Shown here: positions 40,828-49,854 of the stretch, piece by piece | How the letters are laid out: each line of letters opens with the position of its first letter | How positions within the stretch are numbered: the first letter of the stretch is position 1 | Assembly: GCA_022819855.1 (NCBI GenBank) | Contig: JAJEGN010000007.1 | Location: 1 to 64,000 of the forward strand | DNA: 64,000 nucleotides | Direction of reading: 5' to 3' | Origin: Gammaproteobacteria bacterium | GTDB lineage: Bacteria; Pseudomonadota; Gammaproteobacteria; Steroidobacterales; Rariloculaceae | Position numbers and translations under genes: made by a program | The notes under the pieces: generated by a model | Told to the model about the DNA's origin: nothing | Database searches by the model: none | What the model saw: the letters and a program-made list of their open reading frames with translations, nothing else

Positions 40828-42531
40828 TCAGCGCGTGCCGGGCTCCGTGACGATCTCCAGCACGGCCGAACGTCCCGAGGCGGTCTGCTCGAACGCCGCA
40901 TGCATCAGGCCTTCGAGTTCGTCGGGATCGCTGGCTCTGGCGGCCCAGGCGCCCGCGGCTTCGGCCATCCCGGCGTAGCTCGGCGACGGACCGAAACTCG
41001 TGAGCGGCATGGCTTCGGCCACCGCCGCCGCACCGTCCGGATAGCTTGCAAGCGTCGACTGGCGCACGGCGTACCAGAGATTGTTGTTCGCGATCAGCGT
41101 CAGCGTCGGGATGCCGAGCGCGCGCGCCACGAGTAGCGCCGGCGTCGGGTTGCCGAACATGTAAGAGCCGTCACCGACGGCTGCGATGACGGATCTAGAG
41201 GGATCGGCGAGCTTCGCGCCAAGACTCATGCCGAGACCGGCGCCGAGCCCGCCGGCGGTGGTCTCGCCGAAAAAGACATCCCCGTCCTCGAGTTCGAGGT
41301 GGTCGAAGGGCAGGCAAAGCTCGTTGACGATCACGCTGTCGGGCGGCCGGACGGCGTTAAGGCACTCGGCGGCCCATGCGGCATCGATCGGCGACTTGCG
41401 CCGGGCAGTCTCGATGCGTGCGGCGCGCTGCCCGGCTGCCCGGCCCTGAATCGATGCGATCGCCTCGCGGCGGGCAGCGACACCCGCCGTGTCGAACGCC
41501 TCGGCGGCAAGCGCCTCGGCAAGCAACGGCAAGGCTGCAAAACCTGCGCCGGAAATGAGTTCGGTTGCGGCGAAGTCGCGGTAGGGATACATGCTGTAAT
41601 TCGGATCGCTCGCGACGCTGAACACGCGTGCGTCGGCACGCGGCCGGGTCCGCACGGGCACCCAGGGCACGGCCGAGTCCACGACAACGATCGCGTCCGC
41701 ATCGGCGAGCCACTCGTCGCCTCCGGTACGCAGGTTCATCGGGTGACCCGAAGCAATGTTCACGGACGCAGGCCACGACTGGGCGACGGGAATCGCGTAG
41801 CGCTCCGCGATCGCTTCGAGCGAACGACGGCCGCCAACATTGCCGCCGAGAGTCGACGTGACGAAGACCGGCCGCTCCGCGCCGGCGAGCGCGCTGGCGA
41901 GCCGCTCGATCGCGGCGGAATCGGGTAGCGGCGGCGCTGCCGTCGGGCTCATGCGGCCAGGCTCGTTCGCGTCCGCCGCCGCCAGCAGCTCGCGCGGCAG
42001 CGCGAGATAGACCGGACCGCGCGGCTCGCTCATCGCGATCGCGATCGCGCGATCGACGATTGCATCGACGTTCTGACCGGCCCTGAGTTCATAGTCCCAC
42101 TTCGTGAACTCCCGGACGAGCCCACCCTGGTCGAAACTGTCCTGCCCCCAATGGATGGGCACGTTGCGCGAGCCGACGAACCCTTCCTGCGTCGCCGGCG
42201 TGTGGCCCGCCATCAGAATTACCGGCATGTAGCTGCGCCAGGCGTTCATGAGCCCGCAGATCGTGTTCGCGGTCCCGACGGTGACGTGAACGAGAACGCA
42301 GGCGGGTTTGCCGCTCACGCCGTAGTAGCCTTGCGCCATCGCGATCGCGAGGTTCTCGTGCGGCACGACATGAAACTCGGGCACGGGTTCGCCGGTCGCG
42401 CGCATGTCGGCCAGCGCCTCGATGATCGGCACATGGTCAGTGCCCGCATTGCAGAACACGTGTTCGATGCCCCTGCGGTGCAGGGCGCGAATGAAGCTCC
42501 AGGCGGCGCTGATCTGTCGTTTCGTATCCAT
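40828..42531 (-). CDS. Thiamine-diphosphate-dependent enzyme (acetolactate synthase/decarboxylase family)
   Basis: The gene encodes 567 residues. Glu59 in 'VVPHENLAIAMAQGYY' is the cofactor-activating glutamate, and 'GDGSYMFGNPTPALLVARALGIPTLTLIANNN' is the Mg-ThDP motif (GDG, then NN) in the C-domain. The middle domain is present, so this is the three-domain POX/ALS type. It lacks the regulatory partner typical of acetolactate synthase, and many such 'ThDP-requiring proteins' act on other 2-keto acids or oxalyl/benzoylformate-like substrates. It is divergent from an amidase gene (242 bp) in a catabolic neighbourhood. Family membership is sure; the substrate is not. Confidence 0.85.
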   Translation of the reverse strand: MDTKRQISAAWSFIRALHRRGIEHVFCNAGTDHVPIIEALADMRATGEPVPEFHVVPHENLAIAMAQGYYGVSGKPACVLVHVTVGTANTICGLMNAWRSYMPVILMAGHTPATQEGFVGSRNVPIHWGQDSFDQGGLVREFTKWDYELRAGQNVDAIVDRAIAIAMSEPRGPVYLALPRELLAAADANEPGRMSPTAAPPLPDSAAIERLASALAGAERPVFVTSTLGGNVGGRRSLEAIAERYAIPVAQSWPASVNIASGHPMNLRTGGDEWLADADAIVVVDSAVPWVPVRTRPRADARVFSVASDPNYSMYPYRDFAATELISGAGFAALPLLAEALAAEAFDTAGVAARREAIASIQGRAAGQRAARIETARRKSPIDAAWAAECLNAVRPPDSVIVNELCLPFDHLELEDGDVFFGETTAGGLGAGLGMSLGAKLADPSRSVIAAVGDGSYMFGNPTPALLVARALGIPTLTLIANNNLWYAVRQSTLASYPDGAAAVAEAMPLTSFGPSPSYAGMAEAAGAWAARASDPDELEGLMHAAFEQTASGRSAVLEIVTEPGTR

Positions 42532-42773
42532 AAGGCTGGTCCCGGAGCTTTACACAGGGCCGAATCGCCTGGACGGGCGATACGGGAAGTCATACTGCCG
42601 GTCGCTCCGGCGCCCATATTACAGGCGCCGCTCTGCAGGGCGGTCAAGCCGGGCCGCGCCTGAAATACTGACTGCGCTCATTCCGCCTCGAGAAACAGGA
42701 ATCGTCGGCGCCCTCTGGCCCGTTTCTTTCCGACAGAGCCCGGTTTTGATTTAGAATCGCGAGCCGGGAAACC

Positions 42774-44255
42774 ATGAGCGCGCCCACACCGACACGTCGA
42801 GACTTCGTCGCCGGCAGCCTTGCCGCGGGCGCGCTGCTAGCGTCGGAACGCGCCAGGACGCAGGCGACGGACCTGGTGGAACTCACGATCGCCGAAGCCG
42901 CAAACCTGATCGGTTCCGCCGCGATTTCGCCAACCGAACTCGTCACGGCCTACCTCGAACGCATCGGGCGCATCGACCCGGCCGTCAACTCCTACATTAC
43001 CGTCACGGCGGAGCTTGCCCTCGAGCAGGCGCGCGCGCTCGAGACGGAACTCGCGAACGGCCGCCGGCGCAGCCCGTTGCACGGTATACCGATCGCGCTC
43101 AAGGACAACATGGACACGGCCGGAATTCCGACGACGGCGGCGAGCCAGCTCTTCGCCGAACGCGTCCCGGATGAGGACTCGGAGGTCTACCGGCGCCTGA
43201 AGGACGCCGGCGCCATCCTGCTCGGCAAGCTCAATCTGCACGAGTTCGCCTACGGCGGCACGTCGGCGATCACGCATTTCGGACCCGTGCACAACCCGTG
43301 GAACCTCGACCACATTCCGGGCGGGTCATCGGGAGGCTCGGCCGCGGCGGTCGCGGCGCGACTGTGTCCTGCGGCGCTCGGTACCGACACGCTCGCATCG
43401 ATCCGCCAACCGGCCGCTTTCTGCGGCGTCACCGGGCTCAAGGCGACGCACGGGCTCGCGAGCATCCGCGGCATCGTGCCGATCTCGGAGACCCTCGACC
43501 ACGTCGGGCCGCTCAGCCGCAGTGTCGCGGATGCCGCGCTCGTGATGCAGGCGATCGCGGGCTACGACCCGCGCGATCCCGTGAGCATCCGGGCGGAAAT
43601 CCCGAACTACGCGAGCGCGCTCGATACGCCGACCGCAACGCTGCGCATCGGCGTGCCCCACGACCCCTACTATCTGCGGCTCGATCCCGAAATCGAGAGC
43701 GCGATGGAAACGGCGCTGGAGGTGCTCGGCGGCTTGAGTGCCGAATTCCGCGACGTCACCCTGCCCGGCACACCCGACTTCGGCATCCTGCTCGCCGAAG
43801 CCTACGCTTATCACGACGAATATCTCGACATTGCCGAGAACCACGCACGCTACGATCCGGCCACGCTCGTACGCATCGTCGCGGCCGGGGGCTTCTCGGC
43901 AGCCGAGTACATCGACGCCCGACGCGAGCTTGTGCTGGCGCGAAACGCCGTGGACGCGGTATTCGAGGATGTCGATCTGCTCGTCACTCCGACGACCCCG
44001 TCGCTACCGAGCAGGATCGAAGAAGCCGAGGGAGCGGAAACGCCGACAGGCGCCGAATCAACCGTTCGCAACACCGCGCCCTTCAACATCTACGGCATCC
44101 CGACGATCAGTGTGCCCTGCGGCTTCAGCAGTTCCGGCCTGCCGATCGGCATGCAGATCAGCGGGCCGAGACTCGGCGAACCGCAGGTGCTCGCCCTCGC
44201 ATACGCTTACGAGCAAGCCACCGACTGGCACGAACGCCGCCCGCCGCTCGATTGA
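42774..44255 (+). CDS. Amidase-signature enzyme, Tat-type leader
   Basis: The gene encodes 493 residues. 'TRRDFVAGSLAAGALL' at the N-terminus is a Tat-like leader, so the enzyme is probably periplasmic. The Ser-cisSer-Lys triad is present: Lys110 in 'GIPIALKDN', the cis-Ser in 'GGSSGG' (183-188) and Ser209 in 'GTDTLASIRQPAAFCG'. The last motif normally reads GTDTGGSIR-x-P; the Leu-Ala replacement of Gly-Gly is unusual and could alter the oxyanion hole. The family hydrolyses amides such as aryl or alkyl amides, nitrile-derived amides or ureido compounds; the substrate is unknown. TAGAAT at 42752-42757 could be the -10. The two PQQ dehydrogenase genes follow on the same strand. Confidence 0.85.
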   Translation: MSAPTPTRRDFVAGSLAAGALLASERARTQATDLVELTIAEAANLIGSAAISPTELVTAYLERIGRIDPAVNSYITVTAELALEQARALETELANGRRRSPLHGIPIALKDNMDTAGIPTTAASQLFAERVPDEDSEVYRRLKDAGAILLGKLNLHEFAYGGTSAITHFGPVHNPWNLDHIPGGSSGGSAAAVAARLCPAALGTDTLASIRQPAAFCGVTGLKATHGLASIRGIVPISETLDHVGPLSRSVADAALVMQAIAGYDPRDPVSIRAEIPNYASALDTPTATLRIGVPHDPYYLRLDPEIESAMETALEVLGGLSAEFRDVTLPGTPDFGILLAEAYAYHDEYLDIAENHARYDPATLVRIVAAGGFSAAEYIDARRELVLARNAVDAVFEDVDLLVTPTTPSLPSRIEEAEGAETPTGAESTVRNTAPFNIYGIPTISVPCGFSSSGLPIGMQISGPRLGEPQVLALAYAYEQATDWHERRPPLD

Positions 44256-44322
44256 TACGTTTTCATGAGGCGGCAGCCCGATTCGGCTGCCGATCGCCCG
44301 GATTCGACAAGGAGATCATGCG

Positions 44323-46089
44323 ATGACTCACACCAGACCGACGCGTTTCCCGGCCGGCTCCGTGGCGCTCGCTCTCACGCTGGGCGCCGCGTTCTGCATG
44401 CCGGCCACGGCCCAGGAAAGCGACTTCATTCCGGTAACGGACGAAATGGTGCAGAACCCCGATCCCGCCGACTGGCTGACCTGGCGGCGCACGCTCGATC
44501 ACTGGGGCTACAGTCCGCTCGAGCAGATCAACCGCGACAACGTCTCCGGGCTTCAGCTCGTGTGGACGCGGCCGCTGACGACCGGAATTCAGGAAGGCAC
44601 GCCGCTCGTCTACGACGGCGTCATGTACTTCCCCAGTCCCGAGGACATCACGCAAGCGCTCGACGCCGCGACCGGCGATCTGATCTGGGAGTATCGAAGG
44701 CCCTATCCGGACGACGTCAACGACTATATCCCCTTCCCGTCGATCAATCGCAACCTCGCGATCCTCGGGAACTACATTTTCGACAACGGCAACGACAACT
44801 ACGCCTACGCGCTCGATGCGCGGACCGGCGAACTCGCCTGGGAAACACAGATCCTCGACTACAGACGAGGCGCCCAACACACTTCCGGGCCCATCATCGC
44901 CAACGGCAAGGTCGTGTCGGGCCGCGGCTGCGAACCGGAAGGCGGACCCGAAGCCTGCGTGATCACGGCCTTCGATGCGGTCACGGGCGAGGAGATCTGG
45001 CGCACTCGAACGATCCCGGCCCCCGGGGAACCCGGCGACGAGACCTGGGGCGACATCCCCTACGAGGAGCGCCGCCATGTCGGCACGTGGATGATCCCGA
45101 GCTTCGACCCGGAACTGAACCAGGTTTACATCGGTACCTCGGTCACGTCGCCGGCTCCGAAGTTCATGCTGGCCGGCAACGATGAGCAGTACCTGTATCA
45201 CAACTCGACGCTGGCGCTCGACGGCGATACCGGCGAGATCGTCTGGTACATGCAGCATGTCGTCGATCACTGGGATCTTGACCATCCGTTCGCTCGACTG
45301 ATCATCGATACGGCCGTGACGCCGGACCCCGATTCGGTCGAATGGATCAGTCCGCGCGTGCGCCCCGGCGAGGTCCGCAGGGTCGTGACGGGTATCCCCG
45401 GCAAGACGGGGCTCGTCTATACGATCGATCGCGAAACCGGCCAGTTCCTCTGGGCCCGGCAAACGGTCATGCAGAACGTGATCGCGGAGGTCAACACCGA
45501 ATCGGGCGCGGCAGTGATCAACGAGGAGAACCTCTTCACCGGCGCCGATCAGGAGCGGTTCATCTGCCCGAGTCTCAACGGCGGCAAGAACTTCCAGTCG
45601 GGCGCCTACAGCCCGCTGACCGGACTCATGTACTACCCGCTGCACAACACCTGCGCGGAGATGACATCACTCGCCGAGGAGCCGAGTCTCGACGAACTCT
45701 ATGCGATCGACTCGCGCATCGTGCTCCCGCCGGGTGTCGAGAACGCCGGAACCATCGAGGCCATTTCCGTGGAGACCGGCGAGACCGCCTGGAAGCTCGA
45801 GCAACGGGCCGGCGCGACGTCGCTCATGACGACGGCCAGCGGGCTGCTCTTCGGCGGCGACACGATGGGCATGTTCCGGGCCTACGATCAGGAGACGGGC
45901 GAGGCGCTCTGGGAAGTCAGCCTCGGCTCGCACGTGACGGGCTATCCCGCGACCTATGCCGTCAACGGCCGGCAGTATGTCGCGATCAGCACGGGCGGCT
46001 CGCTGAACACGCTCTCCGTCTCGAACCTCGCACCGGAGCGCCGCGCCGGCACGGCCAACAACCTGTACGTTTTTGCCTTACCGGAATGA
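44323..46089 (+). CDS. PQQ-dependent alcohol dehydrogenase (quinoprotein), copy 1
   Basis: The gene encodes 588 residues with a Sec signal ending ATAQ, so it is periplasmic. It oxidises an alcohol or similar substrate using PQQ and a metal, passing electrons to an external cytochrome, as no heme-c motif (CxxCH) is present. Propeller blades are marked by repeated A-x-D-x-x-T-G-x-x-x-W ('LDAATGDLIWEY', 'LDGDTGEIVWYM', 'YDQETGEALWEV'). 'HWDLDHP' places Asp318 as the catalytic Asp and Asp320 two residues later, the arrangement seen in lanthanide-using XoxF-type enzymes. AAGGAG precedes the ATG. A near-identical copy follows 95 bases later. No pqqABCDE genes lie in the window, so the cofactor is made elsewhere or taken up. 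Confidence 0.9.
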   Translation: MTHTRPTRFPAGSVALALTLGAAFCMPATAQESDFIPVTDEMVQNPDPADWLTWRRTLDHWGYSPLEQINRDNVSGLQLVWTRPLTTGIQEGTPLVYDGVMYFPSPEDITQALDAATGDLIWEYRRPYPDDVNDYIPFPSINRNLAILGNYIFDNGNDNYAYALDARTGELAWETQILDYRRGAQHTSGPIIANGKVVSGRGCEPEGGPEACVITAFDAVTGEEIWRTRTIPAPGEPGDETWGDIPYEERRHVGTWMIPSFDPELNQVYIGTSVTSPAPKFMLAGNDEQYLYHNSTLALDGDTGEIVWYMQHVVDHWDLDHPFARLIIDTAVTPDPDSVEWISPRVRPGEVRRVVTGIPGKTGLVYTIDRETGQFLWARQTVMQNVIAEVNTESGAAVINEENLFTGADQERFICPSLNGGKNFQSGAYSPLTGLMYYPLHNTCAEMTSLAEEPSLDELYAIDSRIVLPPGVENAGTIEAISVETGETAWKLEQRAGATSLMTTASGLLFGGDTMGMFRAYDQETGEALWEVSLGSHVTGYPATYAVNGRQYVAISTGGSLNTLSVSNLAPERRAGTANNLYVFALPE

Positions 46090-46184
46090 GCACCCGAGCG
46101 GGTGTCCCGTCGTGCGGCTGAAATCACGATCGGCGGCGCCCGACTCAACGGGCTGTAACCATGAATCAAACCGGAGAACCCGTG

Positions 46185-47963
46185 ATGACTCGAACGACAC
46201 TCACTGACCCTGTGTCAAGCCTGTCGGCGACGGTCACGGCACTCGCTGCTGTGCTCGGCACGGCCCTTTGCATGCAGGCGACGGCTCAGGAGAGCGACTT
46301 CATCCCCGTCACGGACGAAATGGTGCAGAACCCCGACCCGGCCGACTGGCTGACCTGGCGGCGCACGCTCGATCACTGGGGCTACAGCCCGCTCGAAGAG
46401 ATCGACCGCGACAATGTCTCCCGGCTTCAGCTCGTGTGGACACGGCCGCTCGGCGCGGGCGTTCAGGAAGGCACACCGCTCGTTTACGACGGCGTCATGT
46501 ATTTTCCGAACCCGGATGACTTCACCCAGGCACTGGACGCCGCGACCGGCGACCTGATCTGGGAATACCGCAGGCTCTACCCGGACGACATCAACGACTA
46601 CATTCCCTATCCGTCGATCAACCGCAATCTCGCGATCTACGGGAACTACATATTCGACAACGGCAACGACAACTACGCCTACGCGCTCGATGCGCAAACC
46701 GGCGAACTCGCCTGGGAAACGCGGATTCTCGACTACAGGCGCGGCGCCCAGCACACCTCCGGACCCATCATCGCGAACGGCAAGGTCGTCTCCGGCCGCG
46801 GCTGCGAACCGGAAGGCGGACCCGAAGCCTGCGTGATCACGGCTTTCGACCCGCTTACGGGCGAGGAACTCTGGCGCACTCGAACGATCCCGGCCCCGGG
46901 GGAACCCGGCGACGAGACCTGGGGCGACATCCCCTACGAGGAACGGCGCCATGTCGGCACGTGGATGATCCCGAGCTTCGACCCGGAACTGAACCAGGTC
47001 TATATCGGCACTTCAGTCACGTCGCCGGCTCCGAAGTTCATGCTGGCGGGCAACGATGAGCAGTACCTGTACCACAACTCGACGCTGGCGCTCGATGCCG
47101 ATACCGGCGAGATCGTCTGGTACATGCAGCATCTCGTCGATCACTGGGACCTCGACCACCCGTTCGCGCGGCTTCTGGTCGAGACGGCCGTGACGCCGGA
47201 TCCCGATTCGGTCGAATGGATCAGTCCGCGCGTGCGCCCCGGCGAGGTCCGCAGGGTCGTTACCGGCGTGCCCGGCAAGACCGGACTCGTCTACACGATC
47301 GACCGCGAAACCGGCCAGTTCCTCTGGGCTCGGCAAACGGTCATGCAGAACGTGATCGCCGAGGTCAACACAGAGTCGGGCGCGGCACTGATCAACGAGG
47401 AGACACTCTTCACGGCCGCCGGTCAGGAACGCCTGATCTGTCCGTCTCCGGCCGGCGGCAAGAACTTCCAGTCGGCCTCGTACAGCCCGCTGACCGGCGT
47501 GATCTACTACTCGCTGCACAATACCTGCTCGGAAATGAGTTCGACGGCCGAGGAACCAAGTCTTGACGACCTCTATTCGATCGCCTCGCGAGGCGTGCTG
47601 CCGCCGGGCGAAGAGAACGTCGGCACGATCGAAGCCATTTCCGTCGAGACCGGCGCGACCGTCTGGAAGGTCGAACAACGCGCGGGCGCGACTTCGCTCA
47701 TGACGACGGCCAGCGGGCTCCTCTTCGGCGGCGACACCTGGGGCATGTTCCGAGCCTACGATCAGGAGACTGGCGAGGTGCTCTGGGAAGTCAATCTCGG
47801 CTCGCACGTCACCGGCTATCCGGCGACCTATGCCGTTAACGGTCGACAATATGTCGCGGTCAGCACGGGCGGCTCGCTGAATACGATGGGCCTCTCCAAC
47901 CTGACGCCCGAACGCCGTGCAGGGACGGCCAACAATCTCTACGTGTTTGCACTGCCGGAGTGA
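46185..47963 (+). CDS. PQQ-dependent alcohol dehydrogenase (quinoprotein), copy 2
   Basis: The gene encodes 592 residues from the ATG at 46185, chosen because GGAG lies 8 bases upstream and the leader then matches copy 1; an earlier ATG at 46161 has no such site. The mature protein is almost the same as copy 1, including the Cys pair in 'GRGCEPEGGPEAC' and the 'HWDLDHP' motif (Asp322, Asp324). Differences cluster in surface loops, for example 'PLGAGVQEG' against 'PLTTGIQEG' and 'SPAGGKNFQSASY' against 'SLNGGKNFQSGAY'. This suggests a recent tandem duplication with slight substrate divergence. Its product is also periplasmic and lacks a cytochrome domain. Confidence 0.9.
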   Translation: MTRTTLTDPVSSLSATVTALAAVLGTALCMQATAQESDFIPVTDEMVQNPDPADWLTWRRTLDHWGYSPLEEIDRDNVSRLQLVWTRPLGAGVQEGTPLVYDGVMYFPNPDDFTQALDAATGDLIWEYRRLYPDDINDYIPYPSINRNLAIYGNYIFDNGNDNYAYALDAQTGELAWETRILDYRRGAQHTSGPIIANGKVVSGRGCEPEGGPEACVITAFDPLTGEELWRTRTIPAPGEPGDETWGDIPYEERRHVGTWMIPSFDPELNQVYIGTSVTSPAPKFMLAGNDEQYLYHNSTLALDADTGEIVWYMQHLVDHWDLDHPFARLLVETAVTPDPDSVEWISPRVRPGEVRRVVTGVPGKTGLVYTIDRETGQFLWARQTVMQNVIAEVNTESGAALINEETLFTAAGQERLICPSPAGGKNFQSASYSPLTGVIYYSLHNTCSEMSSTAEEPSLDDLYSIASRGVLPPGEENVGTIEAISVETGATVWKVEQRAGATSLMTTASGLLFGGDTWGMFRAYDQETGEVLWEVNLGSHVTGYPATYAVNGRQYVAVSTGGSLNTMGLSNLTPERRAGTANNLYVFALPE

Positions 47964-48082
47964 ACGTCCGCCCGAGCCGCCTTGAAGCCTCCGATCGAAG
48001 TCGTCCCTTCAAACGCCGCCCGGCCGAGTAGCGGGCGCGGCGCGACTGACGGGCAACGACGGCCTCCTTTCACGGCGCCGCC

Positions 48083-49234
48083 GTGACCGAACACTCCCGC
48101 GACGCGAGCCCGCCGCAGCGGGTCGAACGGCTCAACCGCGTCTACCTGCACCTCGATCGCCTCGAACACAACATGCGCGTGCTCGAGCGATGCGTGGACG
48201 GTCGGCCGTTATGGCCGTGCGTCAAGGCGAACGCCTACGGCCACGGCGCGGTACCCATCGCGCGACGTTTGCTGCGACTGGGCTACGGCCGACTCGGAGT
48301 TGCCGATGTCGTCGAAGCCACGGCGCTTGCGAATGCCGGAATCGATGCAGCATTTATCGTGCTTGCGCCCGCCTTGCCCGAGCATGCCGAAGCGCTCGTC
48401 GCACTCGACTGCGAACCGGTCGTATGTACCCTCGAGATGGTGCAGGCGCTCTCTGGCGCCGCGCAGGCCCTCGGCCGAACCGTCCCCGTACACATCAAGG
48501 TCGACACCGGGATGGGGCGCATCGGCATCCGCCCCGATGAGGTCGGAGCGTTCCTTGAAAGCTGCGCCCACCGGCAGGGCGTAACGCTTCGAGGCATCAT
48601 GAGCCACTTCGCCCGCGCCGACGAAGCCGACAAGGCCTTTTCGCATGAACAGACCAGATTGTTCACGGCGGCTGTCGAACAGGCCCGCGCGTTCGGCGTC
48701 GAGTATGCGCACATGGCGAACAGCGCGGCGATCTTCGACCTCCCGGACTCGCATTTCGACGCTGCCAGGCCCGGCATCGCGATTTATGGGCTCGCGCCTT
48801 CGGCAACCATCGCCAACTCGCAGCTGCGCGAACTTGAACCCGTGCTCGAATGGAAAACCCGGATCTCGTTTCTCAACGAGATCCCGCCCGGAGCGGGTGT
48901 GAGTTACGGACACACTTACCGCACGGCGCGCCCTTCGCTGCTCGCCGCGCTTCCGGTCGGCTACGGTGACGGCCTGAGCAGGCGACTTTCCAACAATCTC
49001 GACGTGCTGATCGGTGGAATTCGCTGCCCGCAGGTCGGCCGGATCACCATGGACACGACGCTTGTCGACGTCACGGTGTTGCGTGGCCGGGTCGCCACAG
49101 GCGACGAGGCCGTACTGATCGGCCGGCAGGGCGACGAGCAGATCACCGCAGATGAACTGGCGGGGCGCCTCGGAACCATCAGCTATGAACTGGTGACCGG
49201 GATTGGCACGCGCGTTCCACGCATCGCCGTATGA
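48083..49234 (+). CDS. alr: Alanine racemase
   Basis: The gene encodes 383 residues from a GTG start. It interconverts L- and D-alanine with PLP, supplying D-Ala for peptidoglycan. Lys48 in 'PCVKANAYGHG' is the PLP lysine, and Tyr275 in 'GVSYGHTY' is the opposite catalytic base. The barrel segment 'VHIKVDTGMGRIG' and C-terminal 'GRITMDTT' are standard. It lies downstream of the PQQ dehydrogenase pair and upstream of a group of exported proteins, with no obvious functional tie. The Shine-Dalgarno is weak, so the start could be a few codons off. Confidence 0.93.
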   Translation: MTEHSRDASPPQRVERLNRVYLHLDRLEHNMRVLERCVDGRPLWPCVKANAYGHGAVPIARRLLRLGYGRLGVADVVEATALANAGIDAAFIVLAPALPEHAEALVALDCEPVVCTLEMVQALSGAAQALGRTVPVHIKVDTGMGRIGIRPDEVGAFLESCAHRQGVTLRGIMSHFARADEADKAFSHEQTRLFTAAVEQARAFGVEYAHMANSAAIFDLPDSHFDAARPGIAIYGLAPSATIANSQLRELEPVLEWKTRISFLNEIPPGAGVSYGHTYRTARPSLLAALPVGYGDGLSRRLSNNLDVLIGGIRCPQVGRITMDTTLVDVTVLRGRVATGDEAVLIGRQGDEQITADELAGRLGTISYELVTGIGTRVPRIAV

Positions 49235-49421
49235 ACAAGCCGGGGGCCAGGCATCTGCGCTGCAGCGTCTTTGCCGGACTCACTTCCGAGATTCAACGCG
49301 ATCTCTCCTTGCCGCCAGCCCATCGTCCGGCATCCTGCACGAAAAGCTGCAGGAACCGGACGACTCCGGAGGCAAATTGCCTTACAATTCCGGCGGCCCG
49401 AATTTCTCAAGGAGAATCAGA

Positions 49422-49823
49422 ATGCGGATTTCGACGTGGAGGCTTGTCAGCGCACTGCTCGTACTCGGCACTGTCGGGGCTGCGAGCGCGCAGGAAGGCC
49501 ATCCGCTCAAGGGCTCATGGATCGGCACCTGGGAGTCGAACGAAACCCACGGCGAATTCGTGCTCGTCGTGCTCGACTGGGACGGTGAACAGATCTCGGG
49601 CATCATCAATCCGGGCACCGACAACATCGAGATTGGCGCGGCAACACTCGATCCGGCCGGGTGGACCGTGCGCATCGAGGCCGACGGAGAGGATCGCGAC
49701 GGCAATGCCGTGCACTACATGATCGAGGGCACGATCGAGGATCTCGAGTTGCCGAACCGCTATATCACGGGCACCTGGCAGCATGGCAGTGGCGGCGGTG
49801 ATTTCGAGATTCGCAGGCAGTAG
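49422..49823 (+). CDS. Small exported beta-rich protein, unknown function
   Basis: The gene encodes 133 residues. AAGGAG lies 9 bases before the ATG, and a Sec signal ends GAASAQ (about residue 22). The mature 110 residues alternate strands ('GSWIGTWESN', 'EFVLVVLDWDG', 'QISGIINPGTDNIEI', 'WTVRIEADG', 'YMIEGTIEDL', 'YITGTWQHGSGGGDFEI') and look like a small beta-barrel or lipocalin-like fold. TACAAT at 49383-49388 could be a -10. It opens a five-gene plus-strand run with two DUF6152-type loci and a P450. I do not recognise a named family; a binding protein is the simplest guess. Confidence 0.65.
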   Translation: MRISTWRLVSALLVLGTVGAASAQEGHPLKGSWIGTWESNETHGEFVLVVLDWDGEQISGIINPGTDNIEIGAATLDPAGWTVRIEADGEDRDGNAVHYMIEGTIEDLELPNRYITGTWQHGSGGGDFEIRRQ

Positions 49824-49854
49824 CCGGCCGATGCGAGACAGCCAGGAGCTTTCG

